A stretch of 64,000 nt of DNA. Origin: Fibrella aquatilis (GTDB lineage Bacteria > Bacteroidota > Bacteroidia > Cytophagales > Spirosomataceae). The position numbers and the translations under genes are program-made. The notes under the pieces were generated by a model that worked only from the letters and a program-made list of their open reading frames with translations, was not told where the DNA came from and searched no databases. The DNA is taken from positions 1-64,000 of the forward strand of contig NZ_JAFMYU010000010.1 in the NCBI RefSeq assembly GCF_017353255.1, read 5' to 3'. Positions 28,434 through 36,728 of this stretch are shown in pieces. How positions within the stretch are numbered: the stretch's first letter is position 1; every line of letters starts with the position of its first letter.

Positions 28434-29642
28434 ATGAAGAAATTTACCCTTACCGTAGCCCTCCTGCTGGCGGGTCTGGTGGGCCGTGCGCAAACCCAGC
28501 CCGCCGCCGAAACGGGCTATGAAGCCCGGCAGCTCAAGATCGAAGAGATCAATTTTGTATCGAACTATTACCACCAGGAAGGCAACAATTCAGCCGTGAC
28601 GGGCGGAATCGGCACCGAAAAACTCACTAATTACGCCAACTCATTCGATCTGGTACTGAGCAAAATCGACCGCTTCAACCGAGTCCATACGCTCAGCATC
28701 GACGCCAACATCGACTACTACACCTCGGCGTCGTCAGACAATATCGACCCGCTCACGATCTCGTCGGCCTCCAAGAGCGATATCCATTTCTACCCGTCCG
28801 TCACCTGGCGCGTGGCCGACCCGCGCACCCGGATTTCCCGAAGTCTGGGGTATTCCTATTCACGTGAGTACGACTACCAGTCGCACGGGTTTACGGCGCA
28901 GGTTTCTAAAACATCGGCCGATAATAATCGGGAGGTGAGTGTGCGGGGAAGTGCCTTTTTCGATACCTGGAAAGCTATTTTGCCCAGCGAACTGCGCCCG
29001 GCCAACTACGGTTCCGGCGCGCATAACGACCGCGCGGGGGTTGATTATAAACCCCGGAATTCGTTTAACATGGCCCTGTCGCTGTCGCAGGTGGTGAATA
29101 AGCGGCTGCAACTACTGGTGGTGTTGGAGCCGTCGTTGCAGCAGGGTTTGCTTAGCACGCCCTTCCATCGCGTCTACTTCACCGACGGTTCGGAGCGTAT
29201 TGAACGCCTGCCGGGCACCCGCCTGAAGTTACCTATTGGCCTGAGGGCCAACTATTTCTACGGCGACCGCGTTATCATCCGTTCGTTCTATCGGTTCTAC
29301 GTCGACGACTGGGGCATGCAGGCGCACACGGCCAACCTGGAAGTGCCCGTGAAACTCACGCCGTTTTTGTCGATTAGTCCTTTTTACCGGTTCCACACCC
29401 AAACGGCGGTCTCCTTTTTCCGGCCCTACGGTGGGCACGACCCCAACCTGCTCTACCACACGAGCGACTACGATATTGGCAACATCAGCACACAGTTTAT
29501 TGGAACCGGCATCCGTATGGCCCCGCCGGGTGGCGTGTTGGGCATCCGCGCCTGGAACGCGCTGGAACTGCGCTATGGCCACTACACGCGCAGCACCGGC
29601 ATGGTAGCCAATAGTCTGACGTTGCTGGTGAAAGTGAAGTAA
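28434..29642 (+). CDS. DUF3570 outer-membrane-type protein
   Basis: A 402-residue exported protein (signal peptide to about residue 20, GRAQTQ). The rest is beta-rich with alternating aromatic strands (LSIDANIDYYTSASSDNI, SPFYRFHTQTAVSFF, LELRYGHYTR), as expected for a porin-like barrel, and belongs to the DUF3570 family by content and by its position after DUF4266 and apbE. It ends the redox cluster. The stop codon lies 8 bp from the convergent cyclase gene. The function is unknown; a pore or electron conduit at the outer membrane fits the context, but this is inference. Confidence 0.82.
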   Translation: MKKFTLTVALLLAGLVGRAQTQPAAETGYEARQLKIEEINFVSNYYHQEGNNSAVTGGIGTEKLTNYANSFDLVLSKIDRFNRVHTLSIDANIDYYTSASSDNIDPLTISSASKSDIHFYPSVTWRVADPRTRISRSLGYSYSREYDYQSHGFTAQVSKTSADNNREVSVRGSAFFDTWKAILPSELRPANYGSGAHNDRAGVDYKPRNSFNMALSLSQVVNKRLQLLVVLEPSLQQGLLSTPFHRVYFTDGSERIERLPGTRLKLPIGLRANYFYGDRVIIRSFYRFYVDDWGMQAHTANLEVPVKLTPFLSISPFYRFHTQTAVSFFRPYGGHDPNLLYHTSDYDIGNISTQFIGTGIRMAPPGGVLGIRAWNALELRYGHYTRSTGMVANSLTLLVKVK

Positions 29643-29650
29643 TTTCGGCC

Positions 29651-30694
29651 CTACGCCATGACATTCCAGAGCTTGGCGGGGGCTTTTTTGTTTTTGAGCT
29701 TGTGTTCGCCTACGCTTTCGCAGTGAAATGACTCCTTCACGATGTCGTAGCAGGCTTCGGTAATCAGGATTTGTCCGCCTTGGGCTGTTGATTGCAGGCG
29801 CGAAGCCGTATTGACCACGTCGCCGATCATGGTGTAGTCGAGGCGGCGCAGGGTAACGGAGCCGATATTGCCCGACACCACTTCGCCGCTGTGTATGCCG
29901 ATAGAGACTTCGGGCTGGTAAGGCTTACCCGACAGTTCTTCTTTAATGGTCTGGATTTGCGTGCGTATCGACAAACAGGTTTCAATGGCTTTGTCGAGGT
30001 GGTACTCACCCTGGAAAACGGCCATGACGGCGTCGCCCATGAACTTGTCTACGTAGCCGCCCTGGGCAATAATTTCCTTCACCATCACGTCGAAGTACTT
30101 ATTAATCAGGGCCACTACCGTGGCTGGTGTCTCGCGTTCGGCAATGGCTGTGAACCCGCAGATGTCGACAAAAACAATACTGGCGTTGATGGTTTCGGAG
30201 GCCGTCAGCGACTGTTCAAACCCCGACTTGGTCATGAATTTCAGCACGCTCTCGTCTACATACATGCGCAGGATATTGTTTTCCTTCACCGCCTGTACAG
30301 TTTGCCGCAGGTCACTCACGTGCTGAATGGTCTTGAGCATGGTTAGCTCCAGGTCCTCGAAATTGACTGGTTTTGTGACAAAATCATAGGCCCCCCGGTT
30401 CATAGCCATCCGAATGTTTTCCATGTCGCCATAGGCCGATACCATTACGGCCTTCAGCAATGGGTTCATCTCACCCATCTTCACCAGCAAAGTCAGCCCG
30501 TCCATTTCGGGCATGTTGATGTCGGCCAGTACTACATCCATGTCGGGTTCCTGCTGCAATATGGTCAGGGCCTCGACACCATTATGTGCAAACGAAAACT
30601 CGTATTTCTGTTCCCGAATCTGTTTCCGAAATTTCTGCTTGATCAGCAGCTCCAGGTCCGGCTCGTCATCAACGACAAGGATTTTTGCTTTCAT
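29651..30694 (-). CDS. Response regulator with adenylate/guanylate cyclase output domain
   Basis: A 347-residue protein. A receiver domain (1-125) has DDEPD near the start, phospho-acceptor Asp58 in [13 protein letters not shown], and the KPVNF Lys loop. After a helical linker comes a class III nucleotide cyclase domain (about 165-345) with [13 protein letters not shown] (first metal-binding Asp) and [14 protein letters not shown] (second metal Asp and loop), [16 protein letters not shown] and [16 protein letters not shown]. It would make cAMP or cGMP when phosphorylated; which base is used was not decided. No histidine kinase gene is next to it. The spacer upstream holds a long palindrome and purine tract. 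Confidence 0.88.
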   Translation of the reverse strand: MKAKILVVDDEPDLELLIKQKFRKQIREQKYEFSFAHNGVEALTILQQEPDMDVVLADINMPEMDGLTLLVKMGEMNPLLKAVMVSAYGDMENIRMAMNRGAYDFVTKPVNFEDLELTMLKTIQHVSDLRQTVQAVKENNILRMYVDESVLKFMTKSGFEQSLTASETINASIVFVDICGFTAIAERETPATVVALINKYFDVMVKEIIAQGGYVDKFMGDAVMAVFQGEYHLDKAIETCLSIRTQIQTIKEELSGKPYQPEVSIGIHSGEVVSGNIGSVTLRRLDYTMIGDVVNTASRLQSTAQGGQILITEACYDIVKESFHCESVGEHKLKNKKAPAKLWNVMA

Positions 30695-30807
30695 GCAAGA
30701 GGTATGCTTTTCGTTGATAAAGTTAATGGAAAAAGGAGGAAAGGAAGAACGCAGGAAAGGAGGAAGGGTTGGAAAAGGGGGAGGAAAGGGAGGAACGCAG
30801 GAAAGGA

Positions 30808-30930
30808 GGAAAGGAGGAAAGGGAATAAAGGGAGGAGGGGGAGGAAAGGGAGCTTCGCGCTATAGTCATAAGCTAGTGTGCGAAGCTCCCTTTCCTCCCC
30901 CTCCTCCCTTTATTCCCTTTCCTCCTTTCC
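30808..30930. terminator. Perfect 51-bp-arm inverted repeat, purine/pyrimidine-rich, behind htpG
   Basis: The left arm 30808-30858 and right arm 30880-30930 are exact reverse complements (51 bp), with a 21-nt loop. The left arm is almost all purine (GGAAAGGAGGAAAGGG), and the outer arms read as tandem words; the inner core is GAGCTTCGC/GCGAAGCTC. The right arm ends at the base before the htpG stop codon. More purine repeats (GGAAAGGAGGAAGG type) run left to about 30729. It is a very strong transcription-ending or mRNA-protecting hairpin for htpG, and the homopurine tract could also form triplex DNA. Confidence 0.7.
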
Positions 30931-32763
30931 CTACAACCCCTCCACCGTGCGCTTCACGAAGGCCGTGAGGCTGGGGCCGGTGAGGCGGTTTTGCGCCAGC
31001 AGGGCCAGGTCGTAGAGTTGCTTGGCCAGTTTTTGCTGCGCCTCTCCTTCCAGCGACAACACCTTTTGGGCCAGCGGGTGATTGGCGTTGATGGCTACGT
31101 TATAGCCGCCGGGCATGTTACCAAACATGTTGGCCTCGCCGCTCAGCGCCGACATGTCCTTCATCCGCCGCATGAACTCCGGCATCGTGATTGACACGGG
31201 CATTTCGTCGGCGGGGAGCGATTCAACGCTGATAGACAGCGACTTATCATTCAGCGTTTCTTCAAAAGCCGTCTTCAGCTTCGTTTTGTCATCGTCGGAA
31301 AGTACGCTCTCGTTGCTGATACCCGCGTCGATGAGCTTGTCGAGGGTGTCGGCATCCACGCGTTTGAAGGTGGTCTTTTCGAGCTTGTATTCCAGCGCGT
31401 TGATAAAGTGCGGGTCAATGACGGTATCCATCAGCAGCACGTCGTAGCCCCGGCGTTTGGCCGAGTCGATGTAGGCATCCTGTTGGTTGCGGTCGGTGGT
31501 GTAGAGGAGGACCACCTGCTCGTTTTTGTCCGTCTGGTTGGCCTGTATGTGTTCGCGGTACTCGTTGATGGTGAAGAATTTACCCTCAGTGTTTTTCACC
31601 AATGCGAAGTCTTTCGCTTTCTCGTAGAACTTCTCGTCACTGATGGCGCCGTACTTGATAAACAGCCCGATGTCGTCGAACTTCTGCTCGAAACCGGCGC
31701 GGTCGTTCTGGAAGATCTCGTTCAGCTTATCGGCCACTTTGCGGGTGATGTAGCCATTGATTTTCTTCACGTTGCCGTCGGCCTGTAAAAACGAGCGCGA
31801 CACGTTGAGCGGAATATCGGGCGAGTCGATTACGCCGTGAAGCATCATCAGGAAGTCGGGCACCACGTCTTTCACCTCGTCGGTAATAAACACCTGCCGA
31901 CTGTAAAGCTGAATTTTCTCCCGCTTCATCTGGAACTTGTCGTTGGCCAGTTTCGGGAAATAAAGTACGCCCGTGAGGTTGAAGGGATAGTCTACGTTAA
32001 GGTGAATCCAGAACAGGGGTTCCTCACTCATGGGATACAGCTCGCGGTAGAACGTCCGATAGTCGTCGTCGCTTAGTTCCGAGGGTGATTTGGTCCAGAT
32101 CGGTGTGGCATCATTAATAACGGCCCCGTCGAACTCAACGGGAATGGGCAGGAACCGGCCATATTTTTCCAGGATGCCCCGGATGCGGCCCTTGTCCAGA
32201 AACTCCTCTGAATCAGGTGCAATGTGCAGGATGATGTCGGTACCCCGCTCGGCTTTGTCGGCCTCACTCAGTTCGTATTCCGTCGAACCGTCGCACACCC
32301 ACCGCACGGCCTGCGACCCCTCGCGGTACGACTTTGTGACGATCTCCACGTTTTCCGACACCATGAACGCCGAGTAGAATCCTAAGCCAAAATGACCGAT
32401 GATGTTGGTCTCCTCACCAGTGTTCTTGTCTTTATATTTTTCAATAAACTCAGTGGCGCCCGAAAACGCGATCTGGTTGATGTACTTCTTCACCTCATCG
32501 GCGGTCATGCCAATACCCCGGTCGCTGATAGTGATCGTTTTGGCTTCCTCGTCGAGGGCCACGGTGATTTTCAGCTCACCAACTTCTTCGCCGTATTCGC
32601 CATATGAAGCCAGTTTTTGCAGTTTCTGGCTGGCATCAACGGCATTACTGACCAACTCCCGCAGGAAAATCTCGTGGTCGGAATACAGGAATTTCTTGAT
32701 GATCGGAAAGATGTTCTCGGTATGGATCGAGATCTGCCCCTTTTCGTTTTGTACGGCTTCCAT
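30931..32763 (-). CDS. htpG: Chaperone HtpG (Hsp90)
   Basis: A 610-residue Hsp90 protein. The start at 32763 (MEAVQNEKGQISIHTEN) matches the usual N-terminus; the open frame extends 26 codons upstream, through a low-complexity spacer. ATP-binding motifs of the GHKL fold are present: ELVSNAVDASQKL (Asn), ISDRGIGMTADEV, HFGLGFYSAFMV. The middle domain (LYSRQVFITDEV, LNVSRSFLQ) and the C-terminal dimerisation region follow. It is an ATP-driven chaperone in the cytoplasm. The missing linker and shorter length relative to eukaryotic Hsp90 are normal for HtpG. A palindrome upstream (32864-32880) may be an operator. Confidence 0.95.
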   Translation of the reverse strand: MEAVQNEKGQISIHTENIFPIIKKFLYSDHEIFLRELVSNAVDASQKLQKLASYGEYGEEVGELKITVALDEEAKTITISDRGIGMTADEVKKYINQIAFSGATEFIEKYKDKNTGEETNIIGHFGLGFYSAFMVSENVEIVTKSYREGSQAVRWVCDGSTEYELSEADKAERGTDIILHIAPDSEEFLDKGRIRGILEKYGRFLPIPVEFDGAVINDATPIWTKSPSELSDDDYRTFYRELYPMSEEPLFWIHLNVDYPFNLTGVLYFPKLANDKFQMKREKIQLYSRQVFITDEVKDVVPDFLMMLHGVIDSPDIPLNVSRSFLQADGNVKKINGYITRKVADKLNEIFQNDRAGFEQKFDDIGLFIKYGAISDEKFYEKAKDFALVKNTEGKFFTINEYREHIQANQTDKNEQVVLLYTTDRNQQDAYIDSAKRRGYDVLLMDTVIDPHFINALEYKLEKTTFKRVDADTLDKLIDAGISNESVLSDDDKTKLKTAFEETLNDKSLSISVESLPADEMPVSITMPEFMRRMKDMSALSGEANMFGNMPGGYNVAINANHPLAQKVLSLEGEAQQKLAKQLYDLALLAQNRLTGPSLTAFVKRTVEGL

Positions 32764-32863
32764 AAGCGAAAGAGTGAAAGAGATAAAGAGTGAATGAGCG
32801 ACTACTAGTTCGCTGCCTAATGTCTGCTTAGGGGCCACCAAAAGGCGTTCCAGACAAGTATAA

Positions 32864-32880
32864 TCTGTCAGATTGACAGA
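32864..32880. promoter_or_regulatory. htpG: Palindrome TCTGTCA-GAT-TGACAGA upstream of htpG
   Basis: A perfect 7-bp inverted repeat with a 3-bp centre, about 100 bp before the htpG start codon. On the htpG strand it is followed directly by TTATACTTG, a near match to the Bacteroidota -7 element TAnnTTTG. An operator overlapping the promoter of a heat-shock gene is a reasonable reading. No regulator is identified. Confidence 0.4.
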
Positions 32881-33006
32881 AAACGACGTGTTGTTGCGTA
32901 ACCCTTTTAATTAGAAAAACTCAATCTAAAGGCAACTGGGCGTCGTATATTAAGCCATTATTTTCCAAAGTTTATACAGTCAATACAGCTTAAAACAGCC
33001 TTATAT

Positions 33007-33834
33007 ATGCCTATTTTCTCCACACCCACCGGGGTTGATCTCTTTTACGAGATCCACGAACCCGGCCCATTGGTGGTTAATCCCGAAACAATTGTCTTCT
33101 CGCATGGCCTGCTGTGGAGTGGCCGCATGTTTATCGATCAGGTGTTGGCTTTTAAAAGCCGGTATCGGGTAGTTACCTACGACCACCGCGGGCAGGGTCA
33201 GAGCAGTGCGCCGACAAACGGCTACGATATGGAGACAGTCTATGCCGATGCCGTAGCGCTGATTGAAGGCCTGCAACTTGGTCCCTGCCATTTTGCCGGG
33301 CTGTCGATGGGTGGTTTTGTGGGCATGCGTCTGGCTAGCCGCCGGCCCGATTTGTTGCGATCACTGATGTTGCTCGAAACATCGGCCGATCCTGAGCCGG
33401 AAGAGAACCGGGTCAAATACACCCTGCTAAATACCATGGTGCGCTACATTGGTATCTGGGCGGTGGTAAAACCCGTGATGAGAATTATGTTTAGCCGCAC
33501 ATTCCTGCATGACCCCGCCCGCCTTGCCGACCGAAAACGCTGGGAAGCCGAACTTCGTAAGAATCGCCCGTCCATAACCAAAGCCGTTGAGGGAGTGATT
33601 ACGCGTCGGGGGGTATACGACGAATTGGGGGCCATCCATTGCCCTACCCTGGTCATTGTCGGCGACGAGGATGTGGCCACCGTGCCCGCCAAAGCTCACC
33701 GGATTCACCAAAAAATAGCAGGCTCACTGCTGATGACCATTCCAGAGGCTGGCCATACGTCGAGCGTGGAGGCACCCAATGCCGTCAACGCCGCCATCAG
33801 GCAGTTTCTGGTGGGTATTGGAGCCGCTGCCTGA
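33007..33834 (+). CDS. Alpha/beta-fold hydrolase
   Basis: A 275-residue cytoplasmic hydrolase of the RsbQ/haloperoxidase-like group. It has the oxyanion His-Gly (FSHGLLWSGRMF), DHRGQGQS, the nucleophile elbow GLSMGGFVGM (Ser), the acid Asp after LVIVGDED, and the base His in EAGHTSSVEAP. The reaction cannot be told from sequence. The short rhodanese gene starts 14 bp downstream, so the two are likely cotranscribed. The 243-bp spacer upstream holds the htpG and hydrolase promoters. Confidence 0.82.
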   Translation: MPIFSTPTGVDLFYEIHEPGPLVVNPETIVFSHGLLWSGRMFIDQVLAFKSRYRVVTYDHRGQGQSSAPTNGYDMETVYADAVALIEGLQLGPCHFAGLSMGGFVGMRLASRRPDLLRSLMLLETSADPEPEENRVKYTLLNTMVRYIGIWAVVKPVMRIMFSRTFLHDPARLADRKRWEAELRKNRPSITKAVEGVITRRGVYDELGAIHCPTLVIVGDEDVATVPAKAHRIHQKIAGSLLMTIPEAGHTSSVEAPNAVNAAIRQFLVGIGAAA

Positions 33835-33848
33835 AACCGGCAGGCGCT

Positions 33849-34187
33849 ATGGGCTGTTTCAGCACTATGGCTGCTGCTCCTGCTCTACCCACTTTCGCCG
33901 ACATATCGATGGCCGAGTTTCACCGGTTGCGTCAGCAACCCGGCGCGGTGGTTGTTGACGTCCGCGATGAGTGGGAATTTGATGAATTCAATTTAGGTGG
34001 TACCAACATACCCCTGCCCGACATCCGCACCCGACGACACGAACTGTTGCCTTACAACCCGCTACTCGTGATATGTACCAACGGCGTCCGTAGCCGTGTG
34101 GCCGCCAAAGACTTGCTCCGCCAACCCGAGTTTCGGGAGAAAACGCTCTACCACCTGGCGGGGGGGATCGTGGAGAGCGAAGGGTAA
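33849..34187 (+). CDS. Rhodanese-like domain protein
   Basis: A 112-residue single-domain rhodanese. Conserved parts are VVVDVRDEWEFDEFNLGGTNIP (strand and CH2A-like region) and the active loop VICTNGVRSRVAA, where Cys carries the persulfide. The open frame starts far upstream inside the hydrolase gene, but the first ATG after that gene (33849) is the sensible start; ATG at 33867 is the alternative. Such small rhodaneses move sulfane sulfur to acceptors in the cytoplasm. It is coupled to the hydrolase gene by position. Confidence 0.78.
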   Translation: MGCFSTMAAAPALPTFADISMAEFHRLRQQPGAVVVDVRDEWEFDEFNLGGTNIPLPDIRTRRHELLPYNPLLVICTNGVRSRVAAKDLLRQPEFREKTLYHLAGGIVESEG

Positions 34188-34206
34188 CAAAACTGTAGAT
34201 TGCTTT

Positions 34207-35136
34207 TTAGTCAACGATTAAAAACGCCGGTTTAGCAGCGTCTTTTTCTACAGGAGGCATATATAACTGCATGATTTCGTGAATGTTAAGTCGAATCATA
34301 CGCGACAGTTGATTCAAGGGCAGGTTGTTACGCTCGGTGCCAAAGGGTTGCTGAATTTCTTCACCAATAATCTCCAGCCCCACCAACACATACGACACCG
34401 CCATCACGGCCGGAATGGTTAGATACCCAAACTCGTCGATCACCGTAAATGGCATGATGCCTACATAAAGCAGGATAAACAGCTTGATGAAAAAGCTGTA
34501 TGAAAACGGAATGGGGGTACTCTTGATCCGCTCGCAAATGCCCGACACGTCGAGGTAAACGGACAGCATACTGTCCAGGCTAATAAGCTGCGAATCAGTA
34601 ATTAACCCCTCGGTGTAGAGTTGCTGCTTCCGCACCTGTATCTGCGCCATAATGCCGTTGGGGAGGTGGTCGTAATGTTGCAGCGTGCTTAGCTGCTGAC
34701 CGTCGGCGTCTTCCAGTTCCGTCAGGTCACGCGAGTTGCGGAGGTGGTTTTTGAGGGCAAACGAGAAGTTCGAAAGCATTTTGGCAAAAAACAAGCGGTC
34801 GTTGTGGCGGGTGGCAGGTAGCAGCGCATTGAGGTACGTAGCCAGCGTACGGTTGGTGTTCACCAGCGTGCCCCACGCCCGGCGGCCTTCATAAAAGCGA
34901 TCATAGGCGGTATTGGTACGAAACACCAACATCAGACTCAGCAAAATACCCATGCCCGATAAAAACTCGCCCGGCGTATTCTTCAGCCGTAGGTCGGCGT
35001 AGTGCAGTTCAACAATGGTAACAACAATCAGGTAGGCGAGTACCCAGGACAGCCGCTTGAAAATAGACAGGGCCGTGCGCCCCGAATGGAAATGCCAGAT
35101 GGCCTGAAACCAGTCGTCTTTTTGGTAGATAATCAC
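34207..35136 (-). CDS. Bestrophin-family (UPF0187) membrane channel
   Basis: About 309 residues from a GTG start at 35136 (read as MIIYQKDDWFQAIWHFHSG), which fits the conserved N-terminus of bacterial bestrophin-like proteins. An ATG 11 codons upstream gives a hydrophobic extension that lies in an inverted repeat and is less likely. Features: hydrophobic segments (LSWVLAYLIVVTIVEL, FLSGMGILLSLMLVF), the conserved TNTAYDRFYEGRRAWG, and a C-terminal helical part with LVGLEIIGEEIQQPFG. Family members are anion or cation channels. It faces the rhodanese gene tail to tail. Confidence 0.82.
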   Translation of the reverse strand: MIIYQKDDWFQAIWHFHSGRTALSIFKRLSWVLAYLIVVTIVELHYADLRLKNTPGEFLSGMGILLSLMLVFRTNTAYDRFYEGRRAWGTLVNTNRTLATYLNALLPATRHNDRLFFAKMLSNFSFALKNHLRNSRDLTELEDADGQQLSTLQHYDHLPNGIMAQIQVRKQQLYTEGLITDSQLISLDSMLSVYLDVSGICERIKSTPIPFSYSFFIKLFILLYVGIMPFTVIDEFGYLTIPAVMAVSYVLVGLEIIGEEIQQPFGTERNNLPLNQLSRMIRLNIHEIMQLYMPPVEKDAAKPAFLIVD

Positions 35137-35285
35137 GTTGAGAAGGGAGAAGCAAGAAATGAGAAGCAAGAGCCAAGAACCGAGACGTAAAAGGTGAGAC
35201 CCAAAAGACTATTTTGGTCAATTTTATCTCTCAGCTTTGACCTCTCATTTCTTACCTCTTGCCTCTTACTTCTTGCTTCTCTTAA
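35137..35285. repeat. Imperfect long inverted repeat made of low-complexity words
   Basis: Arms at about 35137-35175 (GAGAAGCAAGAAATGAGAAG words) and 35246-35285 (its reverse complement with several mismatches), around an inner hairpin GACCCAAAA...TTTTGGTC. It lies just behind the dapF stop codon and runs to the bestrophin start. It belongs to the same class as the palindromes at 30.8, 36.1, 38.7, 49.4 and 51.5 kb. Confidence 0.5.
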
Positions 35286-35297
35286 CTCAGCCAACGG

Positions 35298-36071
35298 CTA
35301 AACGGTTATTTCTCCCTCGAAGACACGCTGGGCAGGGCCGATTAAGTAAATAGAGGTGAAACCACCACCGGGCTGAGCGGTAAAGGCTACGCGCAGGTTG
35401 CCCCCCAACGTGCGGATGGCCACAGGGCTGGATAGGTTCAGTTGTATGTGCGCTACCAGGGCGGCGGCCGTCACACCGGTACCGCAGGAATAGGTTTCGT
35501 CTTCCACGCCGCGCTCATACGTACGCACAAACAGCGTCTGGTCAGACTGCGTTTCTACGAAATTGATGTTGGTACCACCGGGGCTAAACTGGGCAGCATA
35601 GCGCATGGGACGGCCCACCGCCACCACGTCGAGGCTGGCTACGTCGGCTTCAAACTGCACCACGTGGGGCGATCCGGTGTTGAGAAAGCTGAAGGCCGTA
35701 TGGTGTTCCAGGCTGGCTACGTCGCTCATGCGCAGGTGAATGTCGGTGCCCCGCACCTCCGCTTCATGTTCGCCATCGACGGCCATGAACCGGGCCTGGT
35801 CGGTGATGAGGCCAAGGTCATGGGCAAAGCGCACAAAGCACCGCCCCCCGTTGCCACACATGCTGCCCTCGGCCCCGTCGGCGTTGAAATACACCATCGT
35901 CAACGCACCATCAGGAGCAGTTTGCAAGAGAATCAGGCCGTCGGCTCCAATGCCAAAATGCCGGTGACACAGCTGCGCTACCAGTGCCTGGTCAGCCGAC
36001 GGAAACGTACGCGCCCGGTCGTCGATCATCACAAAGTCATTGCCGGTGCCCTGGTATTTGAAGAAGGTCAT
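35298..36071 (-). CDS. dapF: Diaminopimelate epimerase
   Basis: A 257-residue enzyme that turns LL- into meso-diaminopimelate for lysine and peptidoglycan synthesis. Both catalytic cysteines are in place: Cys72 in GSMCGNGGRCF and Cys196 in YSCGTGVTA. The N-terminal KYQGTGNDFVMID and the ERGVEDET loop are also typical. The length is normal. It stands alone between two long palindromes, so it is probably a single-gene unit. Confidence 0.95.
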   Translation of the reverse strand: MTFFKYQGTGNDFVMIDDRARTFPSADQALVAQLCHRHFGIGADGLILLQTAPDGALTMVYFNADGAEGSMCGNGGRCFVRFAHDLGLITDQARFMAVDGEHEAEVRGTDIHLRMSDVASLEHHTAFSFLNTGSPHVVQFEADVASLDVVAVGRPMRYAAQFSPGGTNINFVETQSDQTLFVRTYERGVEDETYSCGTGVTAAALVAHIQLNLSSPVAIRTLGGNLRVAFTAQPGGGFTSIYLIGPAQRVFEGEITV

Positions 36072-36092
36072 GAGAAGGTGGTCTAAGGTCTA

Positions 36093-36162
36093 AGGTCTAA
36101 TGTTCAAGGTGGTTTCGCGCTTAGAGTACCGTATGCGAAGCAACCTTGGACATCAGACCTTG
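36093..36162. repeat. 27-bp imperfect inverted repeat upstream of dapF
   Basis: Arms 36093-36119 and 36136-36162 pair with five mismatches. The outer part is built of AAGGTCTA words, and the inner core is TTTCGC/GCGAAG around a loop GCTTAGAGTACCGTAT. The core and loop start (TTCGCGCT, TAGAGT) resemble those of the 30.8-kb palindrome (TTCGCGCT, ATAGT), although the arms are unrelated. Confidence 0.5.
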
Positions 36163-36178
36163 GACGTTGAACTAATCT

Positions 36179-36244
36179 TTCCCTTAGCTGGAACACAGAA
36201 AAGGCTACCCTAGGGTAGCCTTTTCTGTGTTCCAGCTAAGGGAA
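36179..36244. terminator. 66-bp perfect palindrome behind rplS
   Basis: A perfect palindrome with 33-bp arms centred on CCCTAGGG, starting 4 bp behind the rplS stop codon (minus strand). The paired arms read AGCTGGAACACAGAAAAGG and so on. It is the presumed terminator of rplS. Because it is symmetric it would also act on transcripts from the other side. Confidence 0.7.
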
Positions 36245-36247
36245 AGA

Positions 36248-36622
36248 TTACGCTACTTTGGCAGCTTTGGGCAGACGCTCTTTCACACGAGCAGCTTTAC
36301 CCTGACGACCACGGAGGTAGAACAACCGGGCGCGGCGTACTTTGCCCAGACGTACTACGTCAATCTTATCAACGTTGGGCGACAGCAGCGGGAAAATGCG
36401 CTCTACACCAATACCGTTTGAAATTTTACGTACCGTAAACGTCTCACCACCCGTATTCGGGTTGCGGCGTTGAATTACCGTACCGGTGAAAATCTGGATA
36501 CGCTCTTTGGCGCCTTCACGGATCTTCACGTGTACATTGACCGTATCACCGGCCCGAAATACGGGCAGTTCGGTGCGCCGCTGGGCGTTGTCGGCTTCCA
36601 CTAATTTAATCAGCTCACTCAT
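36248..36622 (-). CDS. rplS: Large-subunit ribosomal protein L19
   Basis: A 124-residue protein with the L19 signatures [33 protein letters not shown] and the basic [26 protein letters not shown] at the end. It binds 23S rRNA at the subunit interface. It is transcribed alone here, away from rpsP-rimM-trmD, from a promoter with a TATCTTTG element, and ends at a 66-bp palindrome. Confidence 0.96.
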   Translation of the reverse strand: MSELIKLVEADNAQRRTELPVFRAGDTVNVHVKIREGAKERIQIFTGTVIQRRNPNTGGETFTVRKISNGIGVERIFPLLSPNVDKIDVVRLGKVRRARLFYLRGRQGKAARVKERLPKAAKVA

Positions 36623-36666
36623 GACCGTAATCGTATATCGCAGGTAAGATTTTCTAAATCGAGGCG

Positions 36667-36674
36667 CAAAGATA
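36667..36674 (-). promoter_or_regulatory. rplS: Predicted -7 element (TATCTTTG) of rplS
   Basis: Reads TATCTTTG on the minus strand, a full match to the Bacteroidota -7 consensus TAnnTTTG, about 45 bp before the rplS start codon. A clear -33 TTTG partner was not found. Confidence 0.5.
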
Positions 36675-36697
36675 GTAGTTTATTCAGTCATAGAAAA

Positions 36698-36705
36698 TAG
36701 TTTTG
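36698..36705 (+). promoter_or_regulatory. Predicted -7 element (TAGTTTTG) of the NAD(P)H-hydrate repair gene
   Basis: TAGTTTTG matches TAnnTTTG and lies 23 bp before the start codon at 36729. It is divergent from the rplS element 24 bp away, so the two promoters share one short region. Confidence 0.5.
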
Positions 36706-36728
36706 TCGAATACAGTTGACACAGCCGC

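Noticed and set aside
30513-30968. A plus-strand frame running across the purine palindrome
   Set aside because: It is made of simple repeats (GGKGG, PPPP) coded by the hairpin arms and has no start region or family similarity.
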